Below are positions 7,208 to 16,452 of a stretch of 64,000 nt of DNA, in pieces (the stretch's first letter is position 1; each line of letters opens with the position of its first letter). Made by a program: the position numbers and the translations under genes. Source of the stretch: Chryseolinea soli (GTDB lineage Bacteria > Bacteroidota > Bacteroidia > Cytophagales > Cyclobacteriaceae); assembly GCF_003589925.1 (NCBI RefSeq), contig NZ_CP032382.1:1736001-1800000 (forward strand), written 5' to 3'. A model generated the notes under the pieces. The model did not search any database. It saw only the letters and a program-made list of their open reading frames with translations, and was not told the origin of the DNA.

Positions 7208-9888
7208 AGGCGCAAGAGCCTCATCCGCCACGCTTCCTGTTGAGATTCTTCCGCTGGTTCTGCCACCCGGAATTGCAAAAATATATTGAAGGCGACCTGC
7301 TTGAACTTTACAACGAACGGCTACAGCAGAGCAGTAAACGAAAGGCCGACTGGAGAATGGCAGGCGACGTGCTCCTGTTGTTCCGTCCATCCATCATTCG
7401 CCCCACACAAAGTGTTGACTACATAAATCCGCATGATATGTTTAAAAATTATTTCAAAGTAGGGATCCGGAATATTCTCAAGTACAAAGTATTCTCTTTC
7501 ATCAACGTGTTCGGGCTTGCTGTGGCCATGTCGCTTTGCATGCTCATCATCCTCATGCTGGCGGATCAGCATCGCTATGATGCTTTTCACGAAAAGAAAA
7601 CCCGCATCTATCGCATCCTGACCAACTATGAAGGTTCACGCCAAGGCTACGCCACGTCGCCTTACCCGCTGGCGGCGGCACTGAAGACCGAGTATACCGT
7701 CGCCGAAGATGCTGTCACGCTCATGCCGGGCGTAGGCGGCGATGCCACCTATCAGCAACGCATCGCCACCATGCGCGGCTATTTTGCAGATCCTTCGTTC
7801 TTCAACGTGTTCAGCTTCGACCTGGTACAAGGCGATAAAAAGACGGCGCTATCCGCTCCGTTCTCCGTGATCATCAGCAAGGCGCTGGCCGAACAACTCT
7901 TTGAACATGAAAATCCGCTGGGCAAAGTGATCGACTTTTCCGACCGGCAACTTGCCTTTCCGCTGGAATACGATGGCATCGGAGCCGCTCCGGTTAAATG
8001 GGGAAGCCTCACGGTGACCGGCGTGCTGGATCCAACAGCCTATAAATCGCATCTCGCATTTGATGCACTGGTCTCCACTTCTACCCGACAGGCACTGATC
8101 AATGAAAAGAAAGTGGAAGACCTCAGCAACAATTGGGAATTTTTTTATCGTGCTTATACCTATGCGTTGGTTCGACCGGATAAAAATGAAGATGATCTGA
8201 ATACGGCCCTGTCCGACCTGGTGGCACGCAAATATGCCAACTTGAAATTCGACCAGGTGAAAGGATTCAATCTAACCGGTCAGGCATTGACCGATATTCA
8301 AACCAACCTTCAAGGCAACGACGTCAACAACCGGTTGCCACGCATTGGCTATTATTTTCTTTCCATCCTCGCCGCCATCGTTATGGTATTGGCTTGTCTG
8401 AACTACACCAACCTCTCAACGGCGCGCGCCTTGACGCGGGCGAAGGAAATTGGCGTACGCAAGGTAACGGGGGCGAATCGATCGGCGCTTGTTTTTCAAT
8501 TTCTCAGTGAATCGATCATCACCTCGTTGCTGGCACTCGGTATGGCTGTTATGCTGCTTCTTTTTATCGCACCGGCCTTCAAGGGACTTTGGGTGAATCA
8601 GTATTTGAATTTTGAATTGCCTTCCACGTTCGAAGTGTATGGGATCTTTATTGGGTTTGCTATCGGCGTGGGTATCGTGGCGGGTTTGTATCCTGCGTTT
8701 CACTTGTCGTTGTATCAGCCCATCAAGGCGTTGAAGAACCTGGGTGGCGCGAGTGCAGGAAAGTTGGGGTTGAGAAAAGTGTTGAGTGTATCGCAGTTTG
8801 TGGTCTCGTTGTTTTTTATCACGACGGCCATCCTCATCTATCAGCAATTCAAACATTATCTTGAATTCGATTACGGATTTACGTCGAAAAATATTGTTAA
8901 TGTTCAACTCCAGGGACACGACTACCGGAAAATCGCAAACGCGATGAGCACCGTGCCGGGCGTGTCTACCATCTCCGCCACCGACCTCATCCCCGCCGGA
9001 AACACCAACAACAATTGTGAGGTTCGTAAGATGAACACCTCCGGCGACTATATCTCGATGGGCAAGCTGACAACCGATGAAAATTTTACCAGCACGCTGG
9101 ATCTCAAAATCATCGCCGGTAAAAATCTGCCCGCCGTGAGCGACTCGACTTCGCGTTTTATCCTGGTGAATGAAACGGCCGTGAAAGAAATGGGCTACGC
9201 CCACCCGGCCGACATTCTTGGCGAGGTGTTTGAAACCAAATTTGGCGGTGAGCTTTTGGAAGTGGTCGGGGTTGTAAAAGATTTCCGGTACAGGCTTTTG
9301 ATCAATCAGCATGAGATCGGGCCGCTGGTCATGCAAAACAATCCTTCGAGTTTTGCTTTCCTGAACGTCAAGATCGCCTCACCCAACCTGATGGCTACTG
9401 TCGGAAAGTTGGAGCAAACGTGGAAGCGCATCGACCCGGTGCATCCTTTCCGTTATCAATTCTATGATCAACAACTGGCATCCTTGCACCAGGGGATATT
9501 TGACCTGGTGTCGATACTGGGTTTTATTGCCTTCCTGGCCATTACCATCGCGTGCCTGGGATTGCTGGGCATGGCCACGTATGCCTCGGAACGGCGCACC
9601 AAAGAGGTGGGCATCCGCAAGGTGTTGGGAGCCCAGGATAGCAGCATCGCCCTGTTGCTGTCGAGAGAATTCGTGTGGATGATCGCGCTCTCCATCGCCA
9701 TTGGTGCACCGCTGAGCTATTTTGTCAACAACCTGTGGTTGCAAAGCCTGCCCAACCGGATCGAGTTTGGGATGGGTATTCTGATGCTGGGTGTCGCGAT
9801 CTTGCTGGCCCTGGGCCTGATCACCATCGGTTCACAAACCTGGCGCGCGTCCCGTGCCAAACCGGTGGATGCATTGAAGGTTGAATGA
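7204..9888 (+). CDS. FtsX/MacB-like ABC transporter permease with prefix domain
   Basis: 894 residues. Residues 1-90 form the 'permease prefix' domain found where a PadR gene precedes (HPELQKYIEGDLLELYNER). Then come two MacB-type repeats, each with a transmembrane helix, a large periplasmic domain and a three-helix FtsX domain. The first FtsX block contains STARALTRAKEIGVRKV and the second YASERRTKEVGIRKVLGAQ. No ATPase gene is adjacent, as is usual for these Bacteroidota permeases. It probably moves or senses an antimicrobial or envelope stress molecule; the substrate is unknown. The start ATG overlaps the PadR stop. Confidence 0.9.
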   Translation: MKAQEPHPPRFLLRFFRWFCHPELQKYIEGDLLELYNERLQQSSKRKADWRMAGDVLLLFRPSIIRPTQSVDYINPHDMFKNYFKVGIRNILKYKVFSFINVFGLAVAMSLCMLIILMLADQHRYDAFHEKKTRIYRILTNYEGSRQGYATSPYPLAAALKTEYTVAEDAVTLMPGVGGDATYQQRIATMRGYFADPSFFNVFSFDLVQGDKKTALSAPFSVIISKALAEQLFEHENPLGKVIDFSDRQLAFPLEYDGIGAAPVKWGSLTVTGVLDPTAYKSHLAFDALVSTSTRQALINEKKVEDLSNNWEFFYRAYTYALVRPDKNEDDLNTALSDLVARKYANLKFDQVKGFNLTGQALTDIQTNLQGNDVNNRLPRIGYYFLSILAAIVMVLACLNYTNLSTARALTRAKEIGVRKVTGANRSALVFQFLSESIITSLLALGMAVMLLLFIAPAFKGLWVNQYLNFELPSTFEVYGIFIGFAIGVGIVAGLYPAFHLSLYQPIKALKNLGGASAGKLGLRKVLSVSQFVVSLFFITTAILIYQQFKHYLEFDYGFTSKNIVNVQLQGHDYRKIANAMSTVPGVSTISATDLIPAGNTNNNCEVRKMNTSGDYISMGKLTTDENFTSTLDLKIIAGKNLPAVSDSTSRFILVNETAVKEMGYAHPADILGEVFETKFGGELLEVVGVVKDFRYRLLINQHEIGPLVMQNNPSSFAFLNVKIASPNLMATVGKLEQTWKRIDPVHPFRYQFYDQQLASLHQGIFDLVSILGFIAFLAITIACLGLLGMATYASERRTKEVGIRKVLGAQDSSIALLLSREFVWMIALSIAIGAPLSYFVNNLWLQSLPNRIEFGMGILMLGVAILLALGLITIGSQTWRASRAKPVDALKVE

Positions 9889-9945
9889 TGGGGAACCACC
9901 CGGCACTGCCCGTTGTTAGAGAGGCATCACTGAATATCACGCGTT

Positions 9946-10248
9946 ATGGCAAAAGGCAGTTTTGCAGAATTGATTGGCAGCGAGAAGCCCACGGTGGTGG
10001 ACTTCTCGGCCGAATGGTGTGGCCCCTGTAAAATGATGGCACCCATCCTGGAAGATTTGAAATCCAAGATCGGCGACACCGCCCGCATCATCAAGATCGA
10101 CATCGATAAAAATCCCCAGGCCGCACAGGCCTACCAGGTACAGAGTGTGCCTACCCTGATCGTCTTCAAAAACGGAAATCCGGTGTGGCGTCAATCAGGC
10201 GTTGTGCCTACAGAGTACCTGAAGCGCGTGATCGATCAGCATCTGTAA
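9946..10248 (+). CDS. trxA: Thioredoxin
   Basis: Cytoplasmic dithiol reductase of 100 residues, the normal length. The active site WCGPC is at 24-28 (C25, C28), and the cis-proline loop SVPTL and the FKNGNPV turn are in place. There is no signal peptide. It converges with nhaA, the two stops being six bases apart. It is the only canonical thioredoxin in the window. Confidence 0.95.
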   Translation: MAKGSFAELIGSEKPTVVDFSAEWCGPCKMMAPILEDLKSKIGDTARIIKIDIDKNPQAAQAYQVQSVPTLIVFKNGNPVWRQSGVVPTEYLKRVIDQHL

Positions 10249-10254
10249 ATCATC

Positions 10255-11433
10255 CTATTTCAGCGGTTCTGTATTGCCTACCACTGCCCGGGAAAAACAT
10301 ACGTTGAGCCAGAGATACCCACCCAATCCCGCCATCACCGATGCGATCATGATAGCGATCTTGGAAGTATCGATGAAAGCAGGATCGTTGAAGGCCAGCA
10401 ACGTCACAAAAATGGACATCGTGAAACCGATGCCGCCAAGGATGCCCACACCGAAAATATGCTTCCAGTTCAAATCGCCCGGCAGGGCGGAGAGTTTGAG
10501 TTGAGCGGCCAGGAAAGAAAACAGGAAGATCCCTATCGGTTTGCCCACGACCAGCCCCAACAAAATGCCCATGCTATTGGAGGTGAGCAAGCCTTGAAAC
10601 CAATCGTTAGGAATGACCACGCAAGTGTTGGCCAGTGCAAACAAGGGAAGGATCATGAAGGCGACCGGGCGATGCAGCCGCTGTTGCAAAATATAGGAAG
10701 TAGATTTTTCATCACCGTTTCCAAACGGGATGGCAAACGCCAGCAACACACCCGAGATGGTAGCGTGAATACCTGAGTGGAGCATAAAGTACCACATCAC
10801 CACGCCGCCCGCCAGATACGGAATGAGGTTCCTTACTTTGAGCCGGTTCAAGATCAGCAGCGCGCCGAACACCGACAACGCCACGAGTAAATTGGTCCAC
10901 GCCAATGCGTCGGTGTAAAAAAAAGCAATCACCAAAATGGCGCCGAGGTCGTCGATAACGGCGAGGGCCGTAAGAAAAACCTTGAGCGAAGCCGGCACAC
11001 GATTTCCCAACAGCGAGAGTGCCGCCAGGGCAAAAGCAATGTCCGTGGCCATGGGAATGCCCGCGCCGCCTTGCGTGACGGTTCCCCCATTCAAAAGATA
11101 ATGGAGACCTGCCGGCACTAACATTCCTCCTAATGCAGCAATGACCGGCAGCAGGGCAAGCTTCACGTTGGACAGTTCGCCGATATACACTTCACGCTCC
11201 AGTTCCAGGCCCACCAGCAAGAAAAAAATCGTCATCAAGCCATCGTTGACCCAATATTCCACCGGCTGACCACCAATCGTATATTCCCAGATGTGTACAT
11301 AAGATTCGTGCAAAAAAGAATTGGTGAGCAACAGCGAAAACACCGTGCAACCCATCAGCACCATACCGCCGGCTCTTTCGCTGTGAAAGAAATCGTTGAA
11401 CAGTTTTGTGATCTTCAGATCCTGTACGGCCAT
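10255..11433 (-). CDS. nhaA: Na+/H+ antiporter NhaA
   Basis: Inner-membrane sodium/proton exchanger of 392 residues with the expected 11-12 hydrophobic segments. Recognisable stretches are VEYWVNDGLMTIFFLLVGLE, the GIPMATDIAFALAALSLLG segment and ALAVIDDLGAILVIA, which carries the two transport aspartates of the family (DD in VIDDLGA). It follows a rhomboid protease gene on the same strand with 15 bp between, so the two are probably co-transcribed. The length and N-terminus agree with the ATG at 11433. Confidence 0.95.
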   Translation of the reverse strand: MAVQDLKITKLFNDFFHSERAGGMVLMGCTVFSLLLTNSFLHESYVHIWEYTIGGQPVEYWVNDGLMTIFFLLVGLELEREVYIGELSNVKLALLPVIAALGGMLVPAGLHYLLNGGTVTQGGAGIPMATDIAFALAALSLLGNRVPASLKVFLTALAVIDDLGAILVIAFFYTDALAWTNLLVALSVFGALLILNRLKVRNLIPYLAGGVVMWYFMLHSGIHATISGVLLAFAIPFGNGDEKSTSYILQQRLHRPVAFMILPLFALANTCVVIPNDWFQGLLTSNSMGILLGLVVGKPIGIFLFSFLAAQLKLSALPGDLNWKHIFGVGILGGIGFTMSIFVTLLAFNDPAFIDTSKIAIMIASVMAGLGGYLWLNVCFSRAVVGNTEPLK

Positions 11434-11448
11434 GCTGTGTTGAACGGG

Positions 11449-12231
11449 TTAGGCCTCTGCTCCGTCGTTGTGATAATATTCAGGCACTCTGGTTTTGTTT
11501 CGCCAGGACCACATCAATAAAAATCCGATGATCGCTCCGCCAATATGTGCAAAGTGAGCGATGCCTCCTCCAAAAATCGAGACCCCTGTAACGCCCGAAA
11601 ACAAATCCATCGCGATCAGCGCGGGGATGAAAAACTTGGCGGCGATGGGCACCGGGAAAAAGATAAGGGCAAGTTTGGCATTGGGGTATGTCATTCCAAA
11701 GGCGACCAGCACACCATAGATGGCGCCGGAGGCACCCACGGCGGGCGTATTGAACAAATAGTAGAAAGTAGCCAATTTTTCCTCCGGGAATACCAACAAG
11801 GCCTCAACGCCCCGTCCCGTGCTCAAAAGATGCTGAATATCCGCTGCCGAAATTCCCGCGGCCAGAAGATCGTCATAGATCGCATTGAATTGGTAATAGT
11901 TTACAAAAGTATATATCAAGGCGGCCCCGATGCCGGCCACAAAATAAAAGAAGAGGAACCGCTTCCCTCCCCACAATTCGAGAAGCGGCGTGCCGAAGGC
12001 CCACAAGCCATACATGTTAAAGACGATATGCATCCAGGTCTGGTCCGAATGCATAAACATGTTGGTCACCAGTTGCCAATAGTGAAAATGTTCGTTCTTT
12101 GGATAGTATAACGCAAAGGTCTCAAACATAACCTTATTCATACCCGGCGCATACATGGTGATCAGAAACATGATCGCGTTCACAACGATCAACCCAACAA
12201 TGGCATTAAATGATCTCTTCACTGGCTCCAT
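11449..12231 (-). CDS. Rhomboid-family intramembrane serine protease
   Basis: 260 residues, about six transmembrane segments. The catalytic serine lies in GASGAIYG (Ser168) and the catalytic histidine in AHIGG (His229); the HxxxxxxHxxxN region (NMFMHSDQTWMHIVFNMYG) that forms the oxyanion hole is also present. A roughly 50-residue loop (YDDLLAAG...FPEEKL) separates two helices. The ATG at 12231 is chosen over one at 12264, which would add 11 residues before the first helix. It is first in a two-gene unit with nhaA. The substrate is unknown. Confidence 0.9.
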   Translation of the reverse strand: MEPVKRSFNAIVGLIVVNAIMFLITMYAPGMNKVMFETFALYYPKNEHFHYWQLVTNMFMHSDQTWMHIVFNMYGLWAFGTPLLELWGGKRFLFFYFVAGIGAALIYTFVNYYQFNAIYDDLLAAGISAADIQHLLSTGRGVEALLVFPEEKLATFYYLFNTPAVGASGAIYGVLVAFGMTYPNAKLALIFFPVPIAAKFFIPALIAMDLFSGVTGVSIFGGGIAHFAHIGGAIIGFLLMWSWRNKTRVPEYYHNDGAEA

Positions 12232-12559
12232 GATTCGTAAAAGTCCAAAAGATACCAAATTCAAGGGATATTCACGGGCTTTTCTGGCATGGCCGCATGG
12301 CCGCCGGTCACAACGTTATGGGTACGGGTCGAGAATGGGTCGGGGTTCGGATGGGAAAATATAAGCCGGCCGATCATTGTAAAATGCTCCGTACTTTTCT
12401 ACCTTCGACACCGAGCCCATCGTCTCGTCAGCCATAACGGTTTGCGGGGAGATGGGTTTTTGTTGTTCCCCCGATCAATTTCCAAAGGCCATGATCGTTC
12501 CCTGCATTTATCGATGCATCGTTTCGATGGCCGTTTCAAACCAAAAAAACCAACCTCTT
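12232..12559. promoter_or_regulatory. Divergent promoter region between rhomboid and patatin genes
   Basis: 328 bp without a gene. On the plus strand TTG (12377-12379) and TACCTTCG (12400-12407), 20 bp apart, resemble a -33/-7 pair with one mismatch to TAnnTTTG; transcription would start near 12414, about 145 bp before the patatin ATG. Nothing equally clear was found for the minus strand. Confidence 0.4.
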
Positions 12560-13771
12560 ATGACACCCGAAGAAAAAAAGAAAGCGCGCCAACAGCTTAA
12601 CATCAAAGAAGGCAACCGGGTCATTCTGACCATCGACGGCGGCGGTATGCGGGGAATCTTCACCTTGCAGCTTCTCAAAAAACTCGAAGAACTTGCCGGC
12701 GGACCCATTTATGAATGGTGCGACATGGTGGCGGGCACGTCCACCGGCGCCATCATTGCCGGCCTCATCACCACGAAGCGAAGCGCCGCGCAAATCGAAG
12801 AGCTTTATAAACAATTGGTATCGCGCGTCTTCACAAAACGCGGAATGCTCGCCAACCGATTCTACAACCCTCCCGCCTTCGACAAGAAAAACTATCGCCG
12901 GCTCTTGAAAGAAACCGTAGGCGACGTTACGCTGGCCGAACTAACCCGGACGACGGGACTGGACATGCTGTTCACCTCAAAGGACATGGCCGCCGGGGAA
13001 GAAACTTTCTTCACCTGTTTTGACAACGGCGGTGTAAAAGGCACCTACAAGGAAGCCTTGCTGCGGGGCGTGCTGGAAGCCACCATGTCGGCACCCACCT
13101 ACTTTTCGCCATTCGAGCGTTTTGTGGATGGCGGCACCACCACCTTCAACAACCCTTCCGGCGCCGCCGTGCTGGAAGCGTTGTATTACAGCGGTGTAGG
13201 AAAATACAAACCCGACGCGCTCACGGTCCTCAGCTTCGGCACGGCCAGCCTCTACAGGTTTTTCGAACCTAAGGAAATACAAAACCCGAAGGGTCTGGAT
13301 GCTTTGTTCTGGTTGAACTATGTAATGAACGAATCCTCGAAAGACGCCAGCGAGATGCAAGTCGATATGATGCGCAGTGGTCTCATCAGCAACCTCGACT
13401 ATCGTCGCTTCCAGCTCTCGCTCGACACACATGCCGTACGCCAGATCCCCGACAAACCCATCGGCCATGTGCTGGACGTGGAAGCAGACAACCTCCATGC
13501 GCTTACGGACGAAGACCTGGGCAACATCGATATGGCCGATGTGTCTAAGTTCCCGCTCATGCAGGTGATCGGCGAAGCGGTGGCCGAATATATTTGTCCC
13601 CCGGCCGAAGCCAACCTGCCGGTGGCGCAACGGCAGGGCAACTGGTTCCGCGGCGACCTGCTTTCCAAAACATCCGCTCGCGGGGCCCTGGTCACAGCGC
13701 GGGGCGACATCGACACGATCAAAAAGCAACTCTCCAGCGCGGCGTGGATCGACGGGCAGCCGACAGAATAA
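12560..13771 (+). CDS. Patatin-like phospholipase
   Basis: 403 residues, cytoplasmic lipid acyl hydrolase. The oxyanion-hole motif GGGMRG (27-32), nucleophile motif GTSTG (59-63, Ser61) and catalytic DGG (Asp190) are all present, so the Ser-Asp dyad is complete. No signal peptide and no beta-barrel domain, unlike the second patatin at 59.6 kb. In-frame starts at 12527 and further upstream are possible, but the ATG at 12560 begins the conserved region cleanly. Related patatins serve as effectors in CBASS immunity, but no nucleotidyltransferase gene is near, so a metabolic lipase is more likely. Confidence 0.85.
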   Translation: MTPEEKKKARQQLNIKEGNRVILTIDGGGMRGIFTLQLLKKLEELAGGPIYEWCDMVAGTSTGAIIAGLITTKRSAAQIEELYKQLVSRVFTKRGMLANRFYNPPAFDKKNYRRLLKETVGDVTLAELTRTTGLDMLFTSKDMAAGEETFFTCFDNGGVKGTYKEALLRGVLEATMSAPTYFSPFERFVDGGTTTFNNPSGAAVLEALYYSGVGKYKPDALTVLSFGTASLYRFFEPKEIQNPKGLDALFWLNYVMNESSKDASEMQVDMMRSGLISNLDYRRFQLSLDTHAVRQIPDKPIGHVLDVEADNLHALTDEDLGNIDMADVSKFPLMQVIGEAVAEYICPPAEANLPVAQRQGNWFRGDLLSKTSARGALVTARGDIDTIKKQLSSAAWIDGQPTE

Positions 13772-13909
13772 TTTTACTCTGGTACAAACGAATTCCTTTC
13801 GCTTGTACATCATCCTAAACCAGCAGCTTGCCGCGCGCACCACAGGAAAGCCCGGAAAAAGAATCGTTCCTAAACGGATTTTCCCTAATTTGAACGCCGC
13901 AAGCTGCCT

Positions 13910-14641
13910 ATGGATCCGCTGGTTCTTGAAAACGTTTATCACACCTACAACGGTCAGCCCGCGCTGAGCGGCGTGAGCCTGCGTTTTCACGAAAAGAAGA
14001 TCACGGCCGTGGTGGGAAGAAGCGGCAGCGGAAAGTCCACCTTGCTCCAGGTGTTGAACGGCATGCTGCGTCCGGCGCAAGGAACGGTTTTTTTCCGGGG
14101 CCAGCCCTTCGACTATTCGCGCGCTGCCGCCCTGCGATTGCAAATGGGCTATGTGATCCAAGGCATCGGACTGTTCCCCCATTTGACGGTGGCACAAAAT
14201 ATCCTCATCAACACACGCCTGCAGCGGCCGGCGAACGGAGCCGACCCCGTTGCGCGCATGCATTCGCTGATGCACAGGATGAATTTGCAGGAGGCGTATG
14301 GCAAAAAATATCCCCACGAACTTTCCGGCGGCGAGCAACAACGGGTCGGCATTTGCCGCGCACTGCTCCCCAATCCAACGGTGCTGCTGATGGACGAGCC
14401 GCTCGGCGCACTGGACTCTATTACCCGCGAGGACATTCAACGCGAGATCCTGCAGCTGCAACAATCGGAGGAACGCACGGTGATCTTCATCACCCACAAC
14501 CCGCAAGAAGCCTTGGCCCTGGGCGACTACATCGTGGTACTGGAGGCGGGTAAAGTATTGCAATATGACACAAAGGAAAATGTGCTGAAAAATCCGGCGA
14601 ACGCGCTGGTGGAAAGACTAACCTCAACCCGGTCTGTTTGA
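13910..14641 (+). CDS. ABC transporter ATP-binding protein, osmoprotectant (OpuC/ProV) type
   Basis: 243 residues. Walker [10 protein letters not shown] (36-44), the signature LSGGEQQR, Walker B VLLMDEP and the switch histidine region FITHNPQEA are intact. It lacks the C-terminal CBS pair of OpuA/ProV, which makes it a short form. Its last four bases overlap the next gene, a fused substrate-binding/permease protein, so the pair makes a complete importer for a quaternary ammonium compound (glycine betaine, choline) or a relative. The exact substrate is not determined. Confidence 0.9.
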   Translation: MDPLVLENVYHTYNGQPALSGVSLRFHEKKITAVVGRSGSGKSTLLQVLNGMLRPAQGTVFFRGQPFDYSRAAALRLQMGYVIQGIGLFPHLTVAQNILINTRLQRPANGADPVARMHSLMHRMNLQEAYGKKYPHELSGGEQQRVGICRALLPNPTVLLMDEPLGALDSITREDIQREILQLQQSEERTVIFITHNPQEALALGDYIVVLEAGKVLQYDTKENVLKNPANALVERLTSTRSV

Positions 14642-16101
14642 AGAAGCTGCTCATCATATTCCTGGCTACTTTTTCCGTTGCGGCTACGGCGCAAAAGATC
14701 ACGGTAGGTGCCAAGCATTTTAATGAAGGCTATATTCTCAGCGAGATCATCGCACAACTCCTGGAAGAAAATGATTTCACCGTCGACCGGAAATATAATT
14801 TGGGAGGGACGATGGTATGCTTCAAGGCTTTGAAGCAAGGGGAGATCGACGTATATCCCGAATACACCGGGACGATCTCCTTTGAGATCTTGTCGTCGGG
14901 AAAAAATCTTTCGGTGGAAGAGATCCGCACGCAACTCCAGGACATGGGCCTTACCGTCGCGCCGCCGTATGGATTCAACAACACCTATGCGCTGGTCATG
15001 ACGGAGGCCCTTTCGAAGGAGAAAAACATTCACAACCTCTCCGACCTTGCACAACATGCCAACCTGACGATCGGCCTCAGCTACGAATTCCTGAAGCGAC
15101 AAGACGGCTGGGACAATCTTTCAAAGGCCTACGCCCTGCCACAGACGGCTGTAGGCTTAGAGCATGGCCTGGCGTATTCAGCTTTGACAGAAAACAAAAT
15201 ACAAATCACAGACGCTTACTCCACCGACGGCGAGATCATCCAAAACCATCTGACGGTGTTGGAAGACAACCAAAAATTCTTTCCCGACTATCTGGCCACA
15301 ACTTTCTACCGGCCCGCCATCGGCGAAAAGGCCGAATCGATCCTGAAAAAATTAACGGGACAAATTTCCGAAAGCGAAATGCAGGCCATGAATGCCGCCG
15401 TGCTCTATGAAAAAAAATCCTTTCAGCAGGTGGCTTCCGATTTTCTCCGGAAGAAAGGATTTGTTGCCGGGGCAACCGCTGAGACTTCAACCTCCATCGT
15501 GCCGGATCTGTTGAACAAGACCGGTGTGCACCTGAAGTTAACGTTCCTGGCGTTGCTGCTGGCCATCGGGTTTGCCGTGCCGCTGGGCATCGTGCTGTAC
15601 TGGCATCCTAAACCAGCGCGCTATGTTTTGTATTTCGTGGGCCTCTTGCAAACCATTCCCTCCATTGCTTTGCTGGCCATCTTCATTCCCTTCACCGGCA
15701 TCGGTCAGTCGCCCGCCGTGTTGGCGTTATTTTTATATGGATTGCTCCCGATCCTGAGAAATACGTATACCGGTCTTCAAGGCATCGATCCCGTGCTAAA
15801 AAAAGTTGCCATCGGCATGGGCATGAATCGCGCACAACGCATGCGGCTATTGGAATTTCCGCTGGCCATTCCCTTTATCTCGTCGGGCATTCGCACCGCC
15901 GCTGTGATCAGTGTGGGCACCGCTACATTAGCAGCATTTATCGGTGCGGGAGGATTAGGGGAGTATATTGTTACCGGGTTGGCGCTGAACAACTCGTCGC
16001 TCATTTTGCGCGGTGCCATTCCCGCAGCCGTACTGGCGATTCTTATCGAGATCGCCTTTGAAATTCTCGAACGCATGCTCCGTCCAAAGTATTTGCGATA
16101 A
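14638..16101 (+). CDS. Fused substrate-binding protein and permease of an osmoprotectant-type ABC transporter
   Basis: 487 residues. It starts with TTG at 14638, overlapping the ATPase stop (TTGA); this start is supported because a signal peptide, [19 protein letters not shown], follows immediately. Residues 20-285 are an OpuAC/OsmX-type binding domain (VGAKHFNEGYILSEIIAQLL, then EYTGTISFEIL). Residues 300-487 are a five-to-six-helix permease with the EAA-like loop (VAIGMGMNRAQRMRLLEFPL). The binding domain is N-terminal and thus periplasmic; characterised fusions that I recall (OpuABC, EgtU) have the permease first. Confidence 0.88.
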   Translation: MKKLLIIFLATFSVAATAQKITVGAKHFNEGYILSEIIAQLLEENDFTVDRKYNLGGTMVCFKALKQGEIDVYPEYTGTISFEILSSGKNLSVEEIRTQLQDMGLTVAPPYGFNNTYALVMTEALSKEKNIHNLSDLAQHANLTIGLSYEFLKRQDGWDNLSKAYALPQTAVGLEHGLAYSALTENKIQITDAYSTDGEIIQNHLTVLEDNQKFFPDYLATTFYRPAIGEKAESILKKLTGQISESEMQAMNAAVLYEKKSFQQVASDFLRKKGFVAGATAETSTSIVPDLLNKTGVHLKLTFLALLLAIGFAVPLGIVLYWHPKPARYVLYFVGLLQTIPSIALLAIFIPFTGIGQSPAVLALFLYGLLPILRNTYTGLQGIDPVLKKVAIGMGMNRAQRMRLLEFPLAIPFISSGIRTAAVISVGTATLAAFIGAGGLGEYIVTGLALNNSSLILRGAIPAAVLAILIEIAFEILERMLRPKYLR

Positions 16102-16149
16102 CGTGCAAACGATAAGCAGATATTCTTTCCAACAACTCAGGACTAAGGA

Positions 16150-16440
16150 TTAATACTCCAGCATCTGCTCGTCCTCATAGCACCATGCCCACCGTTCGCC
16201 AGGCTCAGCCGAGATGGCCACCGGATGCCCCGCTGTTCTTGCGTGATGAGAGGCATGGCGCGCGGGCGATGAGTCGCAGCACAGCGTTGCGCCACACGTC
16301 TGACAGGTGCGCAAGTGCAGCCACCGGCCACCGATCTTCACACATTCTTCACAAACCCGTGCTTTAGGATGTTTGATCTCCTTCCAATTGTCGAGGTGAA
16401 CGCAAAGCCCGGATTCGTCCGGTTCAGGTTTTGTACTCAT
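16150..16440 (-). CDS. UBP-type zinc-finger protein
   Basis: 96 residues forming a single UBP (ZnF-UBP) finger. Ligand candidates are C30/C33, C46/C49, C54 and H62, H65/H66 and H72 in the family pattern CxxC...TCQTCG..LCC...RHAS.H...GHP, ending in the conserved ERWAWCYEDE. In eukaryotes this fold binds the C-terminus of ubiquitin; in bacteria the partner is unknown. It begins 12 bp after the REC/TrxR-like gene on the same strand, making the third member of a kinase/oxidoreductase module. No catalytic domain is attached. Confidence 0.9.
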   Translation of the reverse strand: MSTKPEPDESGLCVHLDNWKEIKHPKARVCEECVKIGGRWLHLRTCQTCGATLCCDSSPARHASHHARTAGHPVAISAEPGERWAWCYEDEQMLEY

Positions 16441-16452
16441 AGGGATAGGGGG

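Noticed and set aside
12560..13771. CBASS effector (CapV-like patatin)
   Set aside because: No CD-NTase or other CBASS gene is nearby; the neighbours are a rhomboid/nhaA unit and an ABC transporter.
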